Assembly: GCA_030154385.1 (NCBI GenBank)
Contig: JASKJZ010000083.1
Location: forward strand, 1-8,913
Reading direction: 5' to 3'
Length of the DNA stretch: 8,913 nucleotides
Source: Clostridiales bacterium
GTDB taxonomy: Bacteria; Bacillota_A; Clostridia; Lachnospirales; Lachnospiraceae
Shown: piece by piece, positions 5,856 through 8,913 of the stretch
How positions within the stretch are numbered: the stretch's first letter is position 1
Layout: each line of letters starts with the position of its first letter
Translations under genes and position numbers: made by a program
The notes under the pieces: generated by a model
Database searches by the model: none
The model's input: only the letters and a program-made list of their open reading frames with translations
Told to the model about the DNA's origin: nothing

Positions 5856-7787
5856 GTGGAGCAATATAATGGAAGTCAGATTGTAGTATTGGAGGGACTC
5901 GAAGCAGTTAGAAAGCGTCCGGGTATGTACATTGGAAGCACAGGTACAAGAGGACTCCATCATCTGATCTGGGAGATACTAGACAATGGTATTGATGAGC
6001 ACTTGGCTGGCTTTTGCAATTGTATCGAAATCATCTTAAAAAAAGATGGTGGTATCACAATAAAGGACAATGGGCGAGGGGTACCAGTGGATCTGCATCC
6101 GACGAAAAAGATTCCGACGGTACGTGTCGTCTATACCATTTTACATGCAGGAGGAAAATTCGGAAATTCTGCCTATAAGGTTTCGGGCGGACTACACGGA
6201 GTAGGTGCTTCTGTGGTAAATGCACTGTCAAAACGTCTTATCGTCGAGGTTCGAAGAGAAGGACTTATCTACCGCGATGAATACAAAGAAGGGGGACATC
6301 CCGTAACAAAGCTGGAAGATGGGCTTTTGCCAGTGGTCGGAAAATGCAATAAATCCGATACGGGTACCACCGTGACTTTTTACCCGGATGAAACAATCTT
6401 TGAAACGGTCGAATTTAAGGCAGAGACCATCCGAAAGAAGCTAAAGGAAATTGCCTTTTTAAATAAAAATCTTGTGATTCATTTTGTAGATGAACAAAAT
6501 GGAGTGGAGAAAACCTATTGCGAAGAATATGGAATCAAGAGCTTTGTAAGCTATTTGGTAAGAGATATGACACCCATTCACGAGGAGGTTGTATATGCGG
6601 AGGGCGTTAGTGGAGATATTGAGGTAGAGCTCGCCTTCCAATATACGAGCAGCTTTAGCGAACAAATCAATGCCTACTGTAACCGAATCAATGTTGTGGA
6701 TGGCGGAACTCTTGTGACGGGGTTTAAGATGGCATTAACCCGTGTTATGAATCAATATGCCAGAGAGCTTGGAATCTTAAAGGATAAGGATGAAAATTTT
6801 GATGGAAAGGACATCCGAAATGGTCTGGTTGCGATTATTTCTATCAAACACCCTGATCCTCAATTTGAAGGACAGACCAAAACAAAGCTTGGCAATACTG
6901 ATGCCAAAGGTGCGGTCGATGAGGTGTTTAGCAGTGAGGTCACGCGCTATTTTGACAAGAATGTCGAGCAATTAAAAAAGATTCTTGATAATGCAATGAA
7001 GTCCTACAATGCAAGAAAAGCAGGGGATAAGGCAAGAACTGCGGTATTAAAACAACTAAACGATGTGGACACCAGAAGTAAGCTTGCCTCTTGTTCCTCA
7101 AAAAAGCCAGAGGAGTGCGAGGTCTATATTGTCGAGGGTGATTCTGCGGGTGGTACCGTAAAGACGGCTAGAAATCGAAAAACACAGGCGGTGCTTCCAC
7201 TTCGCGGTAAAATTCTAAACGTAGAAAAGGCAACGCTTGAAAAAATATTAGTAAACAATGAAATCAAATCCATGATTGCCTCCTTTGGCTGTGGGATTGG
7301 AGATGAGTTTGATATCAACAAGCTACGCTATCATAAAATCATCATTTTGACCGATGCCGATGTCGATGGCGCTCATATCAGCACGCTCTTACTCACCTTC
7401 TTTTATCGTTTTATGCCAGAGTTAATTAACGAGGGCAAGATTTATCGGGGGCTTCCGCCTTTATATAAAGTAGATTATGAAACTACGGAACGAGGAAAAA
7501 AGAAAAAAAAGGCACAGTATTTATTTAATGACTTTGAACTTGAGAAGTTTCGAAAGCTTCCCGGCAATAAAATCTTAAGCTTGCAACGCTACAAAGGCCT
7601 TGGAGAAATGGATGCTGATCAGCTTTGGGAAACGACGTTAAATCCTGAAACGAGGGTGTTAGCACAGGTATCCATTAGTGATACGGTGGAAGCAGATGAA
7701 ATTACTTCCATTCTTATGAGTAGTAACGTGCCACCAAGACGTGAGTTTATTATCGAAGAAGCTAAGTATGCGAAAATTGATATTTGA
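5856..7787 (+). CDS. DNA gyrase/topoisomerase IV subunit B (GyrB-like ATPase subunit)
   Basis: ATPase and TOPRIM subunit of a type IIA DNA topoisomerase, 643 aa, normal for Gram-positive GyrB/ParE. The N-terminal GHKL domain is intact: Glu40 (general base) and Asn44 in EILDNGIDE, DNGRG (71-75), ATP-lid HAGGKFG with Lys101, SGGLHGVGASVVNALS (from 110), and the transducer loop QTK (340-342). The TOPRIM domain has EGDSAGG (427-433) and the Mg-binding TDADVDGAH with Asp500, 502 and 504; near the end it has QRYKGLGEMDADQLWETT. Details such as GQTKTKLGN, PLRGKILNVEKA and the ending in KIDI resemble GyrB more than Firmicutes ParE. Departures include SAGGTVKTARNRKTQ where GyrB usually has SAGGSAKQGRDR, and an Arg where PTVRVV usually has Glu. 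No dnaA or recF neighbour is seen, so it may be the second enzyme of the cell and might be labelled parE elsewhere; no symbol is given. It uses a GTG start and precedes the A subunit by 26 bases. Confidence 0.93.
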   Translation: MEQYNGSQIVVLEGLEAVRKRPGMYIGSTGTRGLHHLIWEILDNGIDEHLAGFCNCIEIILKKDGGITIKDNGRGVPVDLHPTKKIPTVRVVYTILHAGGKFGNSAYKVSGGLHGVGASVVNALSKRLIVEVRREGLIYRDEYKEGGHPVTKLEDGLLPVVGKCNKSDTGTTVTFYPDETIFETVEFKAETIRKKLKEIAFLNKNLVIHFVDEQNGVEKTYCEEYGIKSFVSYLVRDMTPIHEEVVYAEGVSGDIEVELAFQYTSSFSEQINAYCNRINVVDGGTLVTGFKMALTRVMNQYARELGILKDKDENFDGKDIRNGLVAIISIKHPDPQFEGQTKTKLGNTDAKGAVDEVFSSEVTRYFDKNVEQLKKILDNAMKSYNARKAGDKARTAVLKQLNDVDTRSKLASCSSKKPEECEVYIVEGDSAGGTVKTARNRKTQAVLPLRGKILNVEKATLEKILVNNEIKSMIASFGCGIGDEFDINKLRYHKIIILTDADVDGAHISTLLLTFFYRFMPELINEGKIYRGLPPLYKVDYETTERGKKKKKAQYLFNDFELEKFRKLPGNKILSLQRYKGLGEMDADQLWETTLNPETRVLAQVSISDTVEADEITSILMSSNVPPRREFIIEEAKYAKIDI

Positions 7788-7799
7788 TGCATCAAATAT
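7780..7799. repeat. Perfect 20-bp palindrome between the topoisomerase genes
   Basis: ATATTTGATGCATCAAATAT reads the same on both strands without mismatch. It covers the last codons and TGA stop of the GyrB-like gene and ends exactly one base before the AGAAGGAG Shine-Dalgarno (7800-7807) of the GyrA-like gene. As RNA it could fold into an eight-pair, AU-rich stem with a TGCA loop. There is no T-run after it, so it is not a typical terminator. Confidence 0.75.
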
Positions 7800-7813
7800 A
7801 GAAGGAGTACGAA

Positions 7814-8913
7814 ATGAATTTGATAGAAGAAACCATCATACAGCTTGACTATTCCGAGGAAATGAAAAATTCATATCGGGATTATGCGATGAGCGTGATT
7901 ATAGCAAGAGCCCTTCCTGACATCAGGGATGGTCTAAAACCAGTACAGCGAAGAATTTTATATGCAATGAATGAGCTGGGTTTAGATCCGAAAAAACCAC
8001 ACCGGAAAAGTGCCCGTATCGTGGGAGATACCATGGGTAAATATCACCCACATGGAGACTCCTCTATTTACGATGCCCTGGTGCATATGACAGAGGACTA
8101 TTCACTTTCAATTCCACTGGTGGATGGACATGGAAACTTTGGTTCGATTGATGGGGATGGAGCCGCCGCGATGCGTTATACAGAGGCCAGACTATCCCCT
8201 GGAGCGATGACACTTTTGGAGCATTTAGATCAAGGGCTGGTCGAATTTGTACCAAACTTTGATGATAGCGAGAAGGAGCCCGTGGTACTTCCTGCGATGC
8301 TTCCCAATCTCTTAATCAACGGAACGACAGGAATTGCGGTTGGTATGGCGACCAATATGCCGCCGCACAATCCAGGAGAAGTTATCGATGGAACAATCGC
8401 TTATCTGGAAAATCCAGCACTTAACACAAGGGAGCTGATGCACTATATAAAAGGTCCTGATTTTCCAACGGGCGGTACGATTATCAATCAGGCAGAGCTC
8501 TCCGCGATTTATGAAACGGGAGAAGGAAAGATTAAGCTTCGCGCCAAAACTGAGATCGAAAAGGGAGAAAATGGAAGGCAAAATATTGTCATTACCGAAA
8601 TTCCTTATACGATGGCAGGCAATAAGTCAAAGCTTGTGGAGGCTCTGGCAATGCTTATGAAGGATAAGGTATTTGACGAAATCTATGATGTACGGGATGA
8701 ATCCTCTAAGGAGGGGATCCGTATCGTGGTCGAGGTAAAAAAGGACAAGGATGTAGAAAACCTATTAAATGGACTTTACAAAAAGACGGCAATGGAGGAT
8801 ACCTACGGGGTAAATATGTTGGCAGTAAAAGACCAGCAGCCGCATACCTTTAGCCTTCGGGCAATGATTGGCGAATTTATTTCGTTTCAGGAGGAGCTTT
8901 ACACCAAAGAATA
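7814..8913 (+). CDS. DNA gyrase/topoisomerase IV subunit A (GyrA-like), 3' end outside window
   Basis: DNA breakage-reunion subunit of a type IIA topoisomerase, partner of the GyrB-like protein; the first 366 residues are present. The winged-helix region shows [20 protein letters not shown] (24-43, with Arg32), then [15 protein letters not shown] (76-90). The catalytic tyrosine is Tyr122 in [12 protein letters not shown], next to Arg121. Residue numbers coincide with E. coli GyrA for Arg32, Ser83, Asp87 and Tyr122. The quinolone-determining positions Ser83 and Asp87 are the wild-type residues. The loop [21 protein letters not shown] is of GyrA type; Firmicutes ParC more often has a MHGNNGSIDGD-like form. 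[14 protein letters not shown] and the tower domain follow. The C-terminal beta-pinwheel and GyrA box, which would separate gyrase from topoisomerase IV, lie beyond the window. The ATG at 7814 has AGAAGGAG six bases upstream and sits 26 bases after the GyrB-like stop, so the two are very likely one operon. Confidence 0.93.
   Translation, partial: MNLIEETIIQLDYSEEMKNSYRDYAMSVIIARALPDIRDGLKPVQRRILYAMNELGLDPKKPHRKSARIVGDTMGKYHPHGDSSIYDALVHMTEDYSLSIPLVDGHGNFGSIDGDGAAAMRYTEARLSPGAMTLLEHLDQGLVEFVPNFDDSEKEPVVLPAMLPNLLINGTTGIAVGMATNMPPHNPGEVIDGTIAYLENPALNTRELMHYIKGPDFPTGGTIINQAELSAIYETGEGKIKLRAKTEIEKGENGRQNIVITEIPYTMAGNKSKLVEALAMLMKDKVFDEIYDVRDESSKEGIRIVVEVKKDKDVENLLNGLYKKTAMEDTYGVNMLAVKDQQPHTFSLRAMIGEFISFQEELYTKE

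Noticed and set aside
8064..8581. Minus-strand open frames inside the GyrA-like gene (8064-8255, 8312-8581)
   Set aside because: They run antisense to strongly conserved coding sequence and show no recognisable protein features, so they are shadows.

Overview
The window looks like chromosomal DNA of a low-to-moderate GC Gram-positive anaerobe of the Clostridia, most likely Lachnospiraceae or a relative. The grounds are strong AGGAGG-type ribosome binding sites, an exported protein with S-layer homology (SLH) repeats, a MacAB/YknXYZ-type exporter with no outer-membrane partner in view, and GyrB/GyrA-type sequences resembling those of Firmicutes. The family assignment is inference from memory of protein signatures; no search was run.

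Layout: two divergent transcription units leave a 221-bp intergenic region (5635-5855). Leftward (minus strand) is a compact four-gene operon read in the order SLH-domain exported protein (5634-3742), MacA/HlyD-type adaptor (3724-2006), MacB-type ATPase (1992-1225) and MacB/FtsX-type permease (1207-32). Gaps are only 13-17 bases, and in two places the Shine-Dalgarno of one gene overlaps the stop codon of the gene before it, so co-transcription and translational coupling are likely. Rightward (plus strand) is a two-gene unit for a type IIA DNA topoisomerase: a GyrB-like ATPase/TOPRIM subunit (5856-7787), then a GyrA/ParC-like cleavage subunit (from 7814) that runs off the window.

How they work together: adaptor, ATPase and permease form a tripartite mechanotransmission-type ABC system in the cytoplasmic membrane, and the SLH protein would sit in the cell wall outside it. 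Such systems usually export peptides or confer resistance to envelope-active compounds; the substrate here is unknown. The topoisomerase pair should form an A2B2 enzyme. Both subunits keep their catalytic residues and read more like gyrase than topoisomerase IV, yet the pair does not sit beside dnaA/recF-type genes within this window, so it may be a second, paralogous type IIA enzyme.

The points most worth a second look are the SLH gene leading a MacAB-type operon, the internally duplicated adaptor, the repeated modules in the SLH protein, a perfect 20-bp palindrome between the topoisomerase genes, and phased A-tracts upstream of the topoisomerase promoter. No RNA genes, insertion sequences, CRISPR arrays or convincing intrinsic terminators were seen.
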